DNA from: Candidatus Competibacteraceae bacterium
GTDB lineage: Bacteria > Bacteroidota > Bacteroidia > CAIKAF01
Assembly: GCA_014879445.1 (NCBI GenBank)
Contig: JACSSC010000039.1
Coordinates: 1 to 64,000 of the forward strand
Reading direction: 5' to 3'
Length of the DNA: 64,000 bases
Shown here: piece by piece, positions 35,209 through 44,003 of the stretch
Layout of the letters: every line of letters begins with the position of its first letter
How positions within the stretch are numbered: the first letter of the stretch is position 1
Made by a program: the position numbers and the translations under genes
The notes under the pieces: model-generated
Databases searched by the model: none
Told to the model about the DNA's origin: nothing
Seen by the model: the letters and a program-made list of their open reading frames with translations, nothing else

Positions 35209-36353
35209 TTTAAACTCTTTTGCAATTGCGTTAGTATCATTTGTGCAGCATTTCCGTCACCATATAGCAGCGGAAAATCACCGTGTAGCATAGTGATTGC
35301 TTGTTGGCAGGCATTAAGCAATAGCAAAGGGCTGTCATCAACCAGCCAGCCATTGCCGGTTTCAATGATCTCAGTCCATTCGGTTACGTTTCTCAATATG
35401 GCCACCGGTTTACGTAAAAAGTAGGCCTCCTTTTGTAATCCCCCTGAATCAGTTATAACCATTTCACATTCACTCACCAATCTGATTATGTCGAAATATG
35501 AAACAGGGTTGCAGAGTATAATGTTTTTATGTTTTGATAAAGATTGTTTCAATTCTCGGAATTCCTTTTTGTTGAGCATGGCATTGGTACGAGGATGCAG
35601 AGGTACAATGATTTTATGCTGAAAAGTATTGGCAATGCCAATCAATCCTTTCAGGATGTTTTGTAATCGCAATTCGTTGTCGGTATTAAAATCTCGGTGA
35701 ATTGTACACAAAATAATTTTTTCTTGTTCTAATCCCAACTGCTGTATGATACTTGATTGTTCTTGTGCCATTTGTTGAAAATGTAAAACATTGTCGTACA
35801 TCACATCTCCAGAATTGATAATAATGGGATTGTCTGGCGAAACAGGTTGACCGATATTGTGCACAAGCCCTTCACGTTGCAAATTTATGTATGCCTGATG
35901 GGTTGGAGTAAATAAAAATGTTGAAAGATGATCAGTGATAATGCGATTAATTTCTTCTGGCATCTTTTTGTTATAAGAGCGAAGACCGGCTTCAATATGG
36001 GCAATGGGTATATGAAGCTTGGCTGCCGCTAACGCTGCACTTATGGTTGAATTAGTATCGCCATAAAGAAGTATAAGGTGAGGTGCATATTTAATTGCAA
36101 CTGTTTCTACACCTTGTAAAATATCAGCAGTTTGTTTGGCATGGGTTGATGATCCGACATGCAAATGATATGCAGGTTCGGGTATGTTAAGCTGTCTGAA
36201 AAATATGTCACTCAAAAGCGAATCGTAGTGCTGGCCGGTATGTAATAACTTTTCTTCAAAACAATCCGAAAAATGATTTTTTATGCAACGACTGACAGCC
36301 GATGCTTTTATAAACTGAGGTCTGGCGCCTACTACAGTAAGGATGCGCAGCAT
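35205..36353 (-). CDS. wecB: UDP-N-acetylglucosamine 2-epimerase (non-hydrolysing)
   Basis: A GT-B-fold epimerase of 382 residues that interconverts UDP-GlcNAc and UDP-ManNAc for polysaccharide synthesis. Motifs are VVGARPQFIKASAV at the start, HTGQHYD, LLYGDTNSTISAALAA, HIEAGLRSYNKKMPEEINR, PLHPRTN, and TDSGGLQKEAYFLRKP. It starts five bases after adk and overlaps the toroid gene by four bases, so hpt-adk-wecB-toroid form one transcription unit. Unlike NeuC, it has no feature suggesting the hydrolysing form, but that distinction is hard by eye. Confidence 0.93.
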   Translation of the reverse strand: MLRILTVVGARPQFIKASAVSRCIKNHFSDCFEEKLLHTGQHYDSLLSDIFFRQLNIPEPAYHLHVGSSTHAKQTADILQGVETVAIKYAPHLILLYGDTNSTISAALAAAKLHIPIAHIEAGLRSYNKKMPEEINRIITDHLSTFLFTPTHQAYINLQREGLVHNIGQPVSPDNPIIINSGDVMYDNVLHFQQMAQEQSSIIQQLGLEQEKIILCTIHRDFNTDNELRLQNILKGLIGIANTFQHKIIVPLHPRTNAMLNKKEFRELKQSLSKHKNIILCNPVSYFDIIRLVSECEMVITDSGGLQKEAYFLRKPVAILRNVTEWTEIIETGNGWLVDDSPLLLLNACQQAITMLHGDFPLLYGDGNAAQMILTQLQKSLK

Positions 36354-36358
36354 AATAT

Positions 36359-36943
36359 TCAGAGAATCGTACTGTGTTTATCAATTATTTGGCAAAGTCG
36401 TTCGAATATGTCTTCAATAGTACCTATACCGTCAATCTGATGGTATTTATTCTGCATCTCATAATAATTGGCTGCTACAGCTGTTTGTTCATTATATACT
36501 CGAATGCGGTTTCTGATAATGTTTTCGTCGGTATCATCTGATCGACCACTTTCTTTTCCTCTTAGCAATAATCGCTTGATGAGCTCTTCTTCAGGAACAT
36601 GCAAAGATAACATCATAGTGATTGACGAACCCTTTGATATCATATGTTTGTCAAGCGCATCTGCTTGGGTTGTAGTACGTGGAAATCCATCAAAAATAAA
36701 TCCATTCGGGTTTACTTGCTTTTCAACTTCAGCATTCAGCATATCAATGGTAACCTGGTCAGGCACCAATTCTCCTTTGTCAATATAAGATTTGGCTAAT
36801 TTCCCTAAATCGGTTTCTTGCTTGATGTTGTATCTGAAAATATCGCCGGTGGATAAATGTACTAGCTTGTATTTGTTTACTATTCGTTCTGATTGAGTTC
36901 CTTTGCCTGCCCCGGGTGGGCCAAATAATACAATATTCAACAT
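36359..36943 (-). CDS. adk: Adenylate kinase
   Basis: A cytoplasmic enzyme of 194 residues that interconverts ATP + AMP and 2 ADP. The P-loop GPPGAGKGTQ is at 8-17, the AMP-binding LSTGDIFR follows, then the signature FDGFPRTTTQAD. The LID is short and lacks Zn ligands, as in other short Bacteroidota Adk proteins (RLLLRGKESGRSDDTDENI). It lies 16 bases after hpt, a conserved pairing in the phylum. Confidence 0.96.
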   Translation of the reverse strand: MLNIVLFGPPGAGKGTQSERIVNKYKLVHLSTGDIFRYNIKQETDLGKLAKSYIDKGELVPDQVTIDMLNAEVEKQVNPNGFIFDGFPRTTTQADALDKHMISKGSSITMMLSLHVPEEELIKRLLLRGKESGRSDDTDENIIRNRIRVYNEQTAVAANYYEMQNKYHQIDGIGTIEDIFERLCQIIDKHSTIL

Positions 36944-36959
36944 TTCGATTTTAATTTAA

Positions 36960-37487
36960 TTATACAACCTGATAAATTTCCGGCCAATTTCTGCCGAATC
37001 CGTCTAAATCTAATCCATATCCTACCACAAAACGATTAGGAATGGCGAAGCCAAGGTAGTTAATTTTTATTTTACCCCGATACACATCTTCTTTTAGTAG
37101 CAATGATGCAACTTCTATTGATGCCGGTTGTTGCTCTATGAGTTGATTATGAATCTCAGCTATGGTAAGACCTGTATCTATTATATCTTCAATTACCAAT
37201 ACGTGTTTATCTTTAATGGCACCTGTCAGTCCCAAAATCTGAGTTACCTTTCCGCTGGACTGTTCTGATTGATAAGACGAGACCCTTATGAACCTTAAAT
37301 CAACAGGTATTTCAATTTGCCTTACCAAATCGGCAGTAAATATAAATGAACCGTTGAGTACCGAGATAATAACCAGTTCTTTTCCTTCATAGGCAATGTT
37401 AATTTCATTTCCCAGCTCAGCAATGCGTTGCTGTATTTTGTTGCAGGATATATAGGGCAGAAACTTGCGATCGCCGAGTTGTTTCAT
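36960..37487 (-). CDS. hpt: Hypoxanthine phosphoribosyltransferase
   Basis: A purine salvage enzyme of 175 residues that makes IMP or GMP from base and PRPP. The PRPP-binding motif VLVIEDIIDTGLTIAE is clear, as are VISVLNGSFIFTADLVRQI and the C-terminal RFVVGYGLDLDG. I start at ATG 37487. A frame opens further up at 37502 with TTG, but a -7 box occupies 37500-37507 and would place transcription start inside it. First gene of hpt-adk-wecB-toroid. Confidence 0.95.
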   Translation of the reverse strand: MKQLGDRKFLPYISCNKIQQRIAELGNEINIAYEGKELVIISVLNGSFIFTADLVRQIEIPVDLRFIRVSSYQSEQSSGKVTQILGLTGAIKDKHVLVIEDIIDTGLTIAEIHNQLIEQQPASIEVASLLLKEDVYRGKIKINYLGFAIPNRFVVGYGLDLDGFGRNWPEIYQVV

Positions 37488-37499
37488 GCTTTTTTTTTG

Positions 37500-37507
37500 C
37501 AAAGCTA
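37500..37507 (-). promoter_or_regulatory. -7 element of hpt
   Basis: The minus strand reads TAGCTTTG, a perfect TAnnTTTG, 13 bases before the ATG at 37487. It decides the hpt start. Confidence 0.55.
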
Positions 37508-37644
37508 TAAGTACTATAGATTATTAATGCACTTTCTTAGATGTTTTTTGTACTAAGTATTACATTTCTCAATAGATTGCTTTAAATGAAATGGTTAATG
37601 AGTTAGCTGATTCGAAGGCGTTATCAGATTCTTGGGCTGGCAAT

Positions 37645-38385
37645 TTAGCATGATGCCTCATCGGTGCCTTGGTTTTTAGTTCTGAGTTGTAAGTATTGCA
37701 TAAGCATGCGTTTTGCTATTGGGAAATAACAGGCACGAAATGGCAATTCAATCGCCGAATCAAAAGAAAAAACGGCAGGATTAGGCAAGTCAGGATTGTT
37801 TTTAACCAAATCATATTTGATGTGAGAATAAGTGTTTTGCAGCGATTGTGGATAAGTGCTTATATACTCTGTTCGAATACTACGCATCGAGACGGATGAA
37901 ACGGTAAATAATGTTTGTTCATATTTAAAGACAAATGTCTCAGATTTTCGATTAATCAACATATATCCTTCATGAAATTTTAAAGGAATGATGCCAACAG
38001 ATGATACTCGTATTTGTTGCTCTACTTCATCATAAATTTCTCTTCCCATTTGTATTTTTTCTTCAATAACAGGAATCGAGAATTCGATAGTTTTCCATAT
38101 CTCTTCTAATAGAGCATTATCGTCAACGAGTTTATTATATAAAATTTCTGCAGTTTGCATGTTGATACCAGTAATTTGTTTGGGAAATAAATCTTTCATC
38201 CATTCGGATGAGTGGCGAAGATGATATAACGTGCTGTAATGTTCTATTAAATCGGAAAGTGCAGGATATAAGTTCTTCTGTTCGAATAAACGACTAGTGC
38301 GTTGCAAGTATGCCAATAATATGTAGCTTTTGTATTCGGCATCAATGTGCGGATCGGTAAGCCAGGTTTTACTTAATTTGCTCAT
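37645..38385 (-). CDS. Conserved-looking protein, unknown function
   Basis: A soluble protein of 246 residues without signal peptide or membrane segment. The N-terminal half is helical (DAEYKSYILLAYLQRTSRLFEQ, LEEIWKTIEFSIPVIEEKIQMGREIYDEVEQQIRV). The second half is mixed, with IIPLKFHEGYMLINRKSETFVFKYEQTLF resembling beta strands. It ends in ACYFPIAKRMLMQYLQLR and a polar tail. I do not recognise the family. It is divergent from the OmpA-like gene and stands alone. Confidence 0.75.
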   Translation of the reverse strand: MSKLSKTWLTDPHIDAEYKSYILLAYLQRTSRLFEQKNLYPALSDLIEHYSTLYHLRHSSEWMKDLFPKQITGINMQTAEILYNKLVDDNALLEEIWKTIEFSIPVIEEKIQMGREIYDEVEQQIRVSSVGIIPLKFHEGYMLINRKSETFVFKYEQTLFTVSSVSMRSIRTEYISTYPQSLQNTYSHIKYDLVKNNPDLPNPAVFSFDSAIELPFRACYFPIAKRMLMQYLQLRTKNQGTDEASC

Positions 38386-38467
38386 ATGTAAAATATTGAA
38401 ATGGTTATACGCAATTTGATGTTAAAAAGTTGCTTGTTCTCTTAGCCCGTCCTTGTAATCACAATCA

Positions 38468-38475
38468 TACTTTTG
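38468..38475 (+). promoter_or_regulatory. -7 element of the OmpA-like gene
   Basis: TACTTTTG matches TAnnTTTG and ends 17 bases before the ATG at 38493. Confidence 0.45.
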
Positions 38476-38492
38476 TATAAAATAGAAATGTT

Positions 38493-39452
38493 ATGAAGCA
38501 TTGGGTTTTTTTTATGGCACTTATTGTCATATTTTTCACATCATGTGTTACTTCAAAGCGATACAATGAATTGGACGCACTCAAAAACAAATTGATACAT
38601 GAAAATGATAGCATGCGTGCCCAATGCCTTTCGTTGGAAGGAGCATTAGCTGATGCATCAGCTGAGAATGTTCTTTTGCGAAATCAACGAGCTGGACTGA
38701 TTGAAGACACCACACAAATGGGCACTCGAATGCGTTATCTAACAGGGAAGAATAAAGAGCTTAATGAATTGAATGTATTATTGGAAAAGAATTATAAAAA
38801 TCTTTTGGCCGGAAGTGAAACAGAAACCAAAAGAATACTCTCAGAGCTTAGAGACGCACAGGCCGCCTTGCAAAAGCGAGAAGACGAATTGAATATGATA
38901 CAGCACACACTAGAGGAAAAGAGTCGTCGCTTGGAAGAGCTGGAAAGAAAACTTGCTGAAAAGGATGCTCAAGTACAATTGTTAAAGAATAAAGTAATGG
39001 AGGCCTTAAAAGGATTTAAAGATAGTGGGTTGACGGTTGAAGTTAAAAATGGTAAAGTGTACGTGTCTATGTCTGAAAAGCTTTTGTTTGCCTCAGGTAG
39101 TACTGAAGTTGACCAAAAGGGAAAGGATGCGTTGAGAGAATTGGCTAAAGTGCTGGAAAAAGAACCTGATATCAATGTTATGATCGAAGGCCATACGGAT
39201 AACGTACCCTTAAGAGGAACAGGATGCAACAAAGATAATTGGGATTTAAGTGTTACAAGAGCTACTGCAGTTACACGCATTCTTCTGGCAAGTGCTCGTA
39301 TCGAACCTTCACGCATAACAGCGTCAGGAAGAGGTGAGTTTATGCCTTTGGTAAATAATGATACCCCAGATAATAAAGCCCGTAATAGGCGTACTGAAAT
39401 TATTCTGACACCAAAGCTTGATGAGCTCTTTAAAATAATCGAAAGTAATTAA
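38493..39452 (+). CDS. OmpA-family lipoprotein with coiled coil
   Basis: A protein of 319 residues. The lipoprotein signal is MKHWVFFMALIVIFFTSC (lipid Cys at 18). Residues about 25-165 form a long heptad-rich coiled coil (LRDAQAALQKREDELNMIQHTLEEK, LEELERKLAEKDAQVQLLKNKV). The C-terminal 130 residues are an OmpA domain that binds peptidoglycan (LLFASGSTEVDQKGKDAL, NVMIEGHTDNVP, WDLSVTRATAVTRIL, NRRTEIIL). It probably tethers the outer membrane to the wall. A -7 box lies just upstream. Confidence 0.92.
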   Translation: MKHWVFFMALIVIFFTSCVTSKRYNELDALKNKLIHENDSMRAQCLSLEGALADASAENVLLRNQRAGLIEDTTQMGTRMRYLTGKNKELNELNVLLEKNYKNLLAGSETETKRILSELRDAQAALQKREDELNMIQHTLEEKSRRLEELERKLAEKDAQVQLLKNKVMEALKGFKDSGLTVEVKNGKVYVSMSEKLLFASGSTEVDQKGKDALRELAKVLEKEPDINVMIEGHTDNVPLRGTGCNKDNWDLSVTRATAVTRILLASARIEPSRITASGRGEFMPLVNNDTPDNKARNRRTEIILTPKLDELFKIIESN

Positions 39453-39482
39453 TTTTCCTAACATGCTCTGTTTATTTTTCTG

Positions 39483-39490
39483 TATGTTTG
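39483..39490 (+). promoter_or_regulatory. Possible -7 element of the 39509 gene
   Basis: TATGTTTG matches TAnnTTTG and ends 18 bases before the ATG at 39509. Confidence 0.4.
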
Positions 39491-39508
39491 TATCCTGATT
39501 TTTGGGAT

Positions 39509-39856
39509 ATGATTAAGCCCGATTTTATAGAAAGTTTACAGAAGCATATTGTATTATATAAAGATGCTATTCACGATGCTTCTGAATCCATTTTAAAGGA
39601 TGGGGTATCGGATTATCCTGTTTTTATTATGCATAAAGTACCTGTCCCTTTTGGCGAATTGCTGATATCTCATGAAGAAGTAGAAACCGAATGGTCGCTT
39701 AGCGCCACAACAGCCGAAGATTTGATTAAGTTGGGAATTATTCAGGTTGAAAAAGCTAAGTATTTTGTTTCTAATTTCAATTCTCATGAAGAACAAATAT
39801 GCGTTTTCGCCATTCCCGACGAAAACAATGCAAGATTTATCTTTACACCTTACTGA
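39509..39856 (+). CDS. Small cytoplasmic protein, unknown function
   Basis: A protein of 115 residues without signal or membrane segment. I begin at ATG 39509 rather than the upstream TTG at 39488, which lies within a -7 box. The sequence is mixed alpha/beta and acidic (HEEVETEWSLSATTAEDLIKLGIIQVEKAKYFV, ICVFAIPDENNARFIF). Similar small proteins are common in Bacteroidota, but I cannot name a function. The start of the next gene, a membrane protein, is two bases after its stop, so the two are co-transcribed. Confidence 0.75.
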   Translation: MIKPDFIESLQKHIVLYKDAIHDASESILKDGVSDYPVFIMHKVPVPFGELLISHEEVETEWSLSATTAEDLIKLGIIQVEKAKYFVSNFNSHEEQICVFAIPDENNARFIFTPY

Positions 39857-39858
39857 TT

Positions 39859-40239
39859 ATGTCTGTTAATTATACTTCGCCTCACAAATTTCGAATCTTA
39901 GGTTTCTTGATTTCAAATGGCTTTTACCTTTTAATTTTTGCACTGCTGTATATCCCTTTTTCTTTTGCTGATACTGAAAGTGCCGATATCTCTTTAATTA
40001 TCTTGGCTCATATTCTTATCACTACTCTGATGTCGGCAATTGCAGGATATTTTTGGATAAAATCGACCATGTCTGAGCGATTATCACATCGTTTGGCCCC
40101 TCTCAATGCCCTGATTACTTTACTCCCTTTTCTTGTTCATCCTGGATTGAGAACAACCTTCTTCCTTGTGTTTGCTGTTGTTGTATGCTTTCTATGTGCC
40201 AACCTAGGGGTATGGTTTTCACGTAGATTTTTTGTTTAA
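39859..40239 (+). CDS. Small four-helix membrane protein, unknown function
   Basis: A protein of 126 residues from ATG 39859, directly after the previous stop. Four hydrophobic helices are visible (ILGFLISNGFYLLIFALLYIPF, LIILAHILITTLMSAIAGYFW, LNALITLLPFLV, FFLVFAVVVCFLCANLGVWF). No family recognised. Frames starting at 39799 overlap the upstream gene and are not needed. The 225-base gap that follows (40240-40463) contains only the pfkA promoter-like box. Confidence 0.7.
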   Translation: MSVNYTSPHKFRILGFLISNGFYLLIFALLYIPFSFADTESADISLIILAHILITTLMSAIAGYFWIKSTMSERLSHRLAPLNALITLLPFLVHPGLRTTFFLVFAVVVCFLCANLGVWFSRRFFV

Positions 40240-40449
40240 TTCTTTTTCTCATATAATTATTGAGCACTAAATGCTTACTGTCTTCATCTGTTATCCGTAA
40301 TCAGAGAATGCGGTGGTTCTATCGCTACGTTATTTAATTTTGAATGATGGGAGGAATATTTTGCTAGGTTACACCCCAATATATAACGCCTGCCAAAAAG
40401 TCGAATTATTTTATCTATCAAAGGTATAAAAAATCATTCCAATCTTCTG

Positions 40450-40457
40450 TATCTTTG
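40450..40457 (+). promoter_or_regulatory. -7 element of pfkA
   Basis: TATCTTTG, a perfect TAnnTTTG, ends seven bases before the pfkA ATG at 40464, implying an almost leaderless mRNA if used. Confidence 0.5.
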
Positions 40458-40463
40458 TTGGTC

Positions 40464-41447
40464 ATGAAAGATATACGAAAAATTGCAGTATTTACATCAG
40501 GAGGAGATGCCCCAGGCATGAATGCAGCAATAAGAGCAGTAGTTCGAAATGGTATTGCTAACGGGCTTAGTGTAGTAGGTATTAAAAAGGGCTATCAAGG
40601 AATGATTGATAAAGATTTTGTTGATCTTTATTCGACATCCGTTAGTAATATTATTCAGCGTGGTGGAACAATTCTTAAAACAGCTCGATGTGAAGAGTTT
40701 CATGATGCAGAAGGACGAAGAAAAGCATACGAACACCTTGTTTCTAATCATATTGATGCTATAGTAGCCATTGGTGGTGATGGTACTTTTACAGGCGCTC
40801 ATATTTTTATGCAGGAGTATCCTGATATCTCTATTGTGGGCATCCCAGGTACAATTGATAATGATTTGGTGGGTACTGATTATACAATCGGTTTCGATAC
40901 GGCTGTGAATACAGTTATTGATGCAGTTGATAAATTGCGTGATACCGCTGCAAGCCACGACCGATTGTTTTTTGTTGAAGTAATGGGTCGCGATTCAGGA
41001 ATGATAGCTTTACATTCAGGTATAGCAGTTGGAGCTGAGGCGATTCTTATACCTGAAACGGTTACTTATGTCGATCAACTAATACGTCAATTGGAAAGGG
41101 GATGGCTTAGAAACAAATCTTCTTGTATCATTATCGTAGCCGAAGGCGATGATACTGGAGGTGCTACACAAATTGCCGAACGAGTTAAAATGAAGTTCTC
41201 CAACTATGATACCAGGGTATCGGTATTAGGTCATATACAACGAGGAGGGAACCCTTCAGCCAATGACCGATTGCTTGCTACTCGTTTAGGTTATGAGGCC
41301 GTTGAAGCTTTAGCAAAAGGTAAAGAGGGTGTTATGGTTGGTCTTGAGCATGAGAAAATCAAATACACCCCATTTGCTCTGGCCATCAAAGACAAAGCGA
41401 AACTCAATCTTAACTTAGTAAAGATTGCCGAAATCTTAGCAATGTAA
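40464..41447 (+). CDS. pfkA: 6-phosphofructokinase
   Basis: The ATP-dependent phosphofructokinase of glycolysis, 327 residues, cytoplasmic tetramer in the known family. Motifs: GGDAPGMNAAIRAVV near residue 14 (ATP site), AIGGDGTFTGAH, GIPGTIDNDLVGTDYTIGFDTA (catalytic Asp region), EVMGRDSGMIALHSG, and GHIQRGGNPSANDR. I start at ATG 40464; in-frame TTG codons at 40455 and 40458 overlap the -7 box. Its stop directly abuts the priA ATG. Confidence 0.97.
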   Translation: MKDIRKIAVFTSGGDAPGMNAAIRAVVRNGIANGLSVVGIKKGYQGMIDKDFVDLYSTSVSNIIQRGGTILKTARCEEFHDAEGRRKAYEHLVSNHIDAIVAIGGDGTFTGAHIFMQEYPDISIVGIPGTIDNDLVGTDYTIGFDTAVNTVIDAVDKLRDTAASHDRLFFVEVMGRDSGMIALHSGIAVGAEAILIPETVTYVDQLIRQLERGWLRNKSSCIIIVAEGDDTGGATQIAERVKMKFSNYDTRVSVLGHIQRGGNPSANDRLLATRLGYEAVEALAKGKEGVMVGLEHEKIKYTPFALAIKDKAKLNLNLVKIAEILAM

Positions 41448-43922
41448 ATGAATATCTTTCATGAATCATACGCATTATGGGCTGAGGTTATTGTGCCTAT
41501 TGCCTTGCCTAAGCCGCTTACATATGCTGTGCCTGAAAGATATGTCACAAATCTTAAACCCGGATGCAGGGTTGTGGTAAGTGTTGGTAAGCAAAAAATT
41601 TATACTGCTATTGTATATCGAATACTAAAAAATCCACCTGATGGATTTGATGTAAAATCTATCCTTGAAAGAATTGATGAATATCCTGTCGTTACAGAGC
41701 GACAAATTGAATTTTGGAAATGGATTGCTGAATATTATATGTGTACTATTGGTGAAGTGATGAGTGTTGCACTTCCATCCGCACTTCGATTAAGCGGTGA
41801 GACACATTTTTTTTCGGCTCATCCTGTTCCTGAAGTAGTCCTCTCTGACCGTGAAAATGCTATCATGCTGATGTTTCAATCCAAGCCATATCTTACGATT
41901 GATGATGTGGCGAAATTATTAGGAATTAAAACTGTTCAACCTGTTTTAAATGGATTGATACAGAAGAAATGCATCATTGCCGAACAGGAGATGAAAAAGG
42001 GATTTATTCCTAAAACAGAATCATATATATCGCTTACATCTGATTCGGATAACGAAGATGTGTTGAAACAGGTTTTTGATGATTTAGTTAAAGCCCCAGC
42101 CCAACTTGAAACGCTTATGCGATTCATTCATCTGTCTGGACGCTATACCGGTAAACCACGTAACGTAAAAAAAACTGAATTGCTTGCCTGTGAAAAAGTT
42201 TCATATCAAACAATTCGGGAACTTATAAAGAAAAATGTGTTTGAGGAAAAATTGATTGAGGTAGGGCGATTTCATATGTCAGGAAAAGACGAAAGCGCTC
42301 CTTATGCTTTAACAGATGAACAGCTACAAGCATATTCCAACATTCAGCAGGCCTTTTTGCAAAAGAAAACAGTTTTGTTGTATGGTGTTACTTCAAGTGG
42401 TAAAACAGAAGTATATGTTTCGTTAATCCGTGATTGCATAAAAGAGGGGAAACAGGTTTTATATTTATTGCCGGAGATTGCACTAACTTCGCAATTGATT
42501 CAACGACTGGAAAAATTTTTTCCTGATCAAATTGGCGTTTATCATTCAAGATTTAATGATCATGAGAGGGTTGAAATATGGAATACTGTTCTTTGCAATG
42601 AATCTCGTTTCAAAATTATTTTGGGCGCACGTTCTGCACTTTTTTTACCCTATCAAAACCTGGGCTTAATTATTGTTGATGAAGAACATGATGCTTCATA
42701 CAAACAACAAGACCCTGCTCCACGTTATAATGCTCGTGACGCTTCCATTGTGTTGTCTAAAATGTTTGATGCAAGGGTATTGCTTGGATCTGCTACACCA
42801 TCTATCGAATCGTTTTTCAACTCTCAAACTGGTAAGTATGTTAGGGTTGAATTAAATAAGCGTTTTGGAAGTATCGAGTTGCCTCAAATTACTGTCGTTG
42901 ATTTGAAGAAAGAGCATCAGCATAAAAGAATGCAATCTTTTTTTTCAACTACACTTATTTCAGAAATTCAACAAGCGCTTGAAAGAAGAGAACAAGTTAT
43001 CCTTTTTCAAAACCGACGCGGATATTCACTTGTTGTTCAATGTAGTGATTGCGGATGGATACCATCTTGCAAAAACTGTGATATTTCATTGATTTATCAT
43101 AAATCTTCTTCTCAGCTTAGATGCCATTACTGTGGATATGCTGAGCCCATGCCGGATGCGTGTATAAGTTGTGGTAGTGTTGTTGTTGATCAAAAGGGAT
43201 TTGGTACAGAAAAAATTGAAGATGATTTGCAGCAAATTTTTCCTACGGCTCGTATAGCCCGCCTCGATTTAGATACTACAAGAAAGAAAAATGCATACCA
43301 ACAATTGCTGCAACACTTTTCTGATGGAACGGTTGATATCCTTGTTGGTACACAGATGGTTACTAAAGGATTGGATTTTGACAGGGTGTCATTAGTAGGT
43401 ATTCTTCATGCAGATAATTTATTGCACTTTCCTGATTTTAGAGCTCATGAGAGAGCTTTTCAATTAATGGAACAAGTAAGCGGTAGAGCTGGAAGGCGCG
43501 ATAAACAAGGTCGTGTACTGATTCAAACGTATCATCCCACACATCAAGTAATATCGCAGGTGCTTCGTCATGATTATCTTTCTCTTTATGCTCAGGAGTT
43601 GAATGAACGCCAACAGTTCCATTATCCTCCATTCTATAAACTGATTGAGATTGTATTAAAGGCACGTGATTACAACGAGGTTAAAGATGCCGCTAAACAA
43701 TTTGCCTTTAATCTCCAGCAACAATCACTTATGATTTATGGACCTGAAGTGCCTCCTGTTGGAAGAATCCGTAATCAGTTTCTATTTCGCTTGTTGATTA
43801 AAATGGAAACGGGGATATCGTATCAATTAGTGAAAGAAATGATTTCAAATGCAATTATAGCAACTCGTAAAAATGAAGCAGCACGCAGAGTGAGTTTTCA
43901 TATTGATGTTGACCCATGCTGA
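41448..43922 (+). CDS. priA: Primosomal protein N' (replication restart helicase)
   Basis: A 3'-5' DNA helicase of 824 residues that reloads the replisome at stalled forks. The N-terminal DNA-binding domain is followed by the helicase core: Walker A GVTSSGKTEVY, the DEEHD Walker B box, GSATPSIESF and, in the second lobe, VSGRAGRRDKQGRV. Between them lies the zinc-binding region with two groups of paired cysteines (CSDCGWIPSCKNC and CHYCGYAEPMPDACISC). The length is a little above usual. The start directly follows pfkA with no gap, so both may share a transcript. Confidence 0.96.
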   Translation: MNIFHESYALWAEVIVPIALPKPLTYAVPERYVTNLKPGCRVVVSVGKQKIYTAIVYRILKNPPDGFDVKSILERIDEYPVVTERQIEFWKWIAEYYMCTIGEVMSVALPSALRLSGETHFFSAHPVPEVVLSDRENAIMLMFQSKPYLTIDDVAKLLGIKTVQPVLNGLIQKKCIIAEQEMKKGFIPKTESYISLTSDSDNEDVLKQVFDDLVKAPAQLETLMRFIHLSGRYTGKPRNVKKTELLACEKVSYQTIRELIKKNVFEEKLIEVGRFHMSGKDESAPYALTDEQLQAYSNIQQAFLQKKTVLLYGVTSSGKTEVYVSLIRDCIKEGKQVLYLLPEIALTSQLIQRLEKFFPDQIGVYHSRFNDHERVEIWNTVLCNESRFKIILGARSALFLPYQNLGLIIVDEEHDASYKQQDPAPRYNARDASIVLSKMFDARVLLGSATPSIESFFNSQTGKYVRVELNKRFGSIELPQITVVDLKKEHQHKRMQSFFSTTLISEIQQALERREQVILFQNRRGYSLVVQCSDCGWIPSCKNCDISLIYHKSSSQLRCHYCGYAEPMPDACISCGSVVVDQKGFGTEKIEDDLQQIFPTARIARLDLDTTRKKNAYQQLLQHFSDGTVDILVGTQMVTKGLDFDRVSLVGILHADNLLHFPDFRAHERAFQLMEQVSGRAGRRDKQGRVLIQTYHPTHQVISQVLRHDYLSLYAQELNERQQFHYPPFYKLIEIVLKARDYNEVKDAAKQFAFNLQQQSLMIYGPEVPPVGRIRNQFLFRLLIKMETGISYQLVKEMISNAIIATRKNEAARRVSFHIDVDPC

Positions 43923-43975
43923 CGAATCAACAATTATTTTCTTATCCACATTCCTGACTGATTTCAATAAAAAGG

Positions 43976-43983
43976 TACATTTG
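43976..43983 (+). promoter_or_regulatory. -7 element of the 44004 epimerase gene
   Basis: TACATTTG matches TAnnTTTG and ends 20 bases before the GTG start codon. Confidence 0.5.
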
Positions 43984-44003
43984 TAGATAATATCATCAGA
44001 ATT

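Noticed and set aside
40240-40463. Possible small RNA or riboswitch before pfkA
   Set aside because: No convincing stem with a T run or conserved riboswitch core was seen; only a -7 box.
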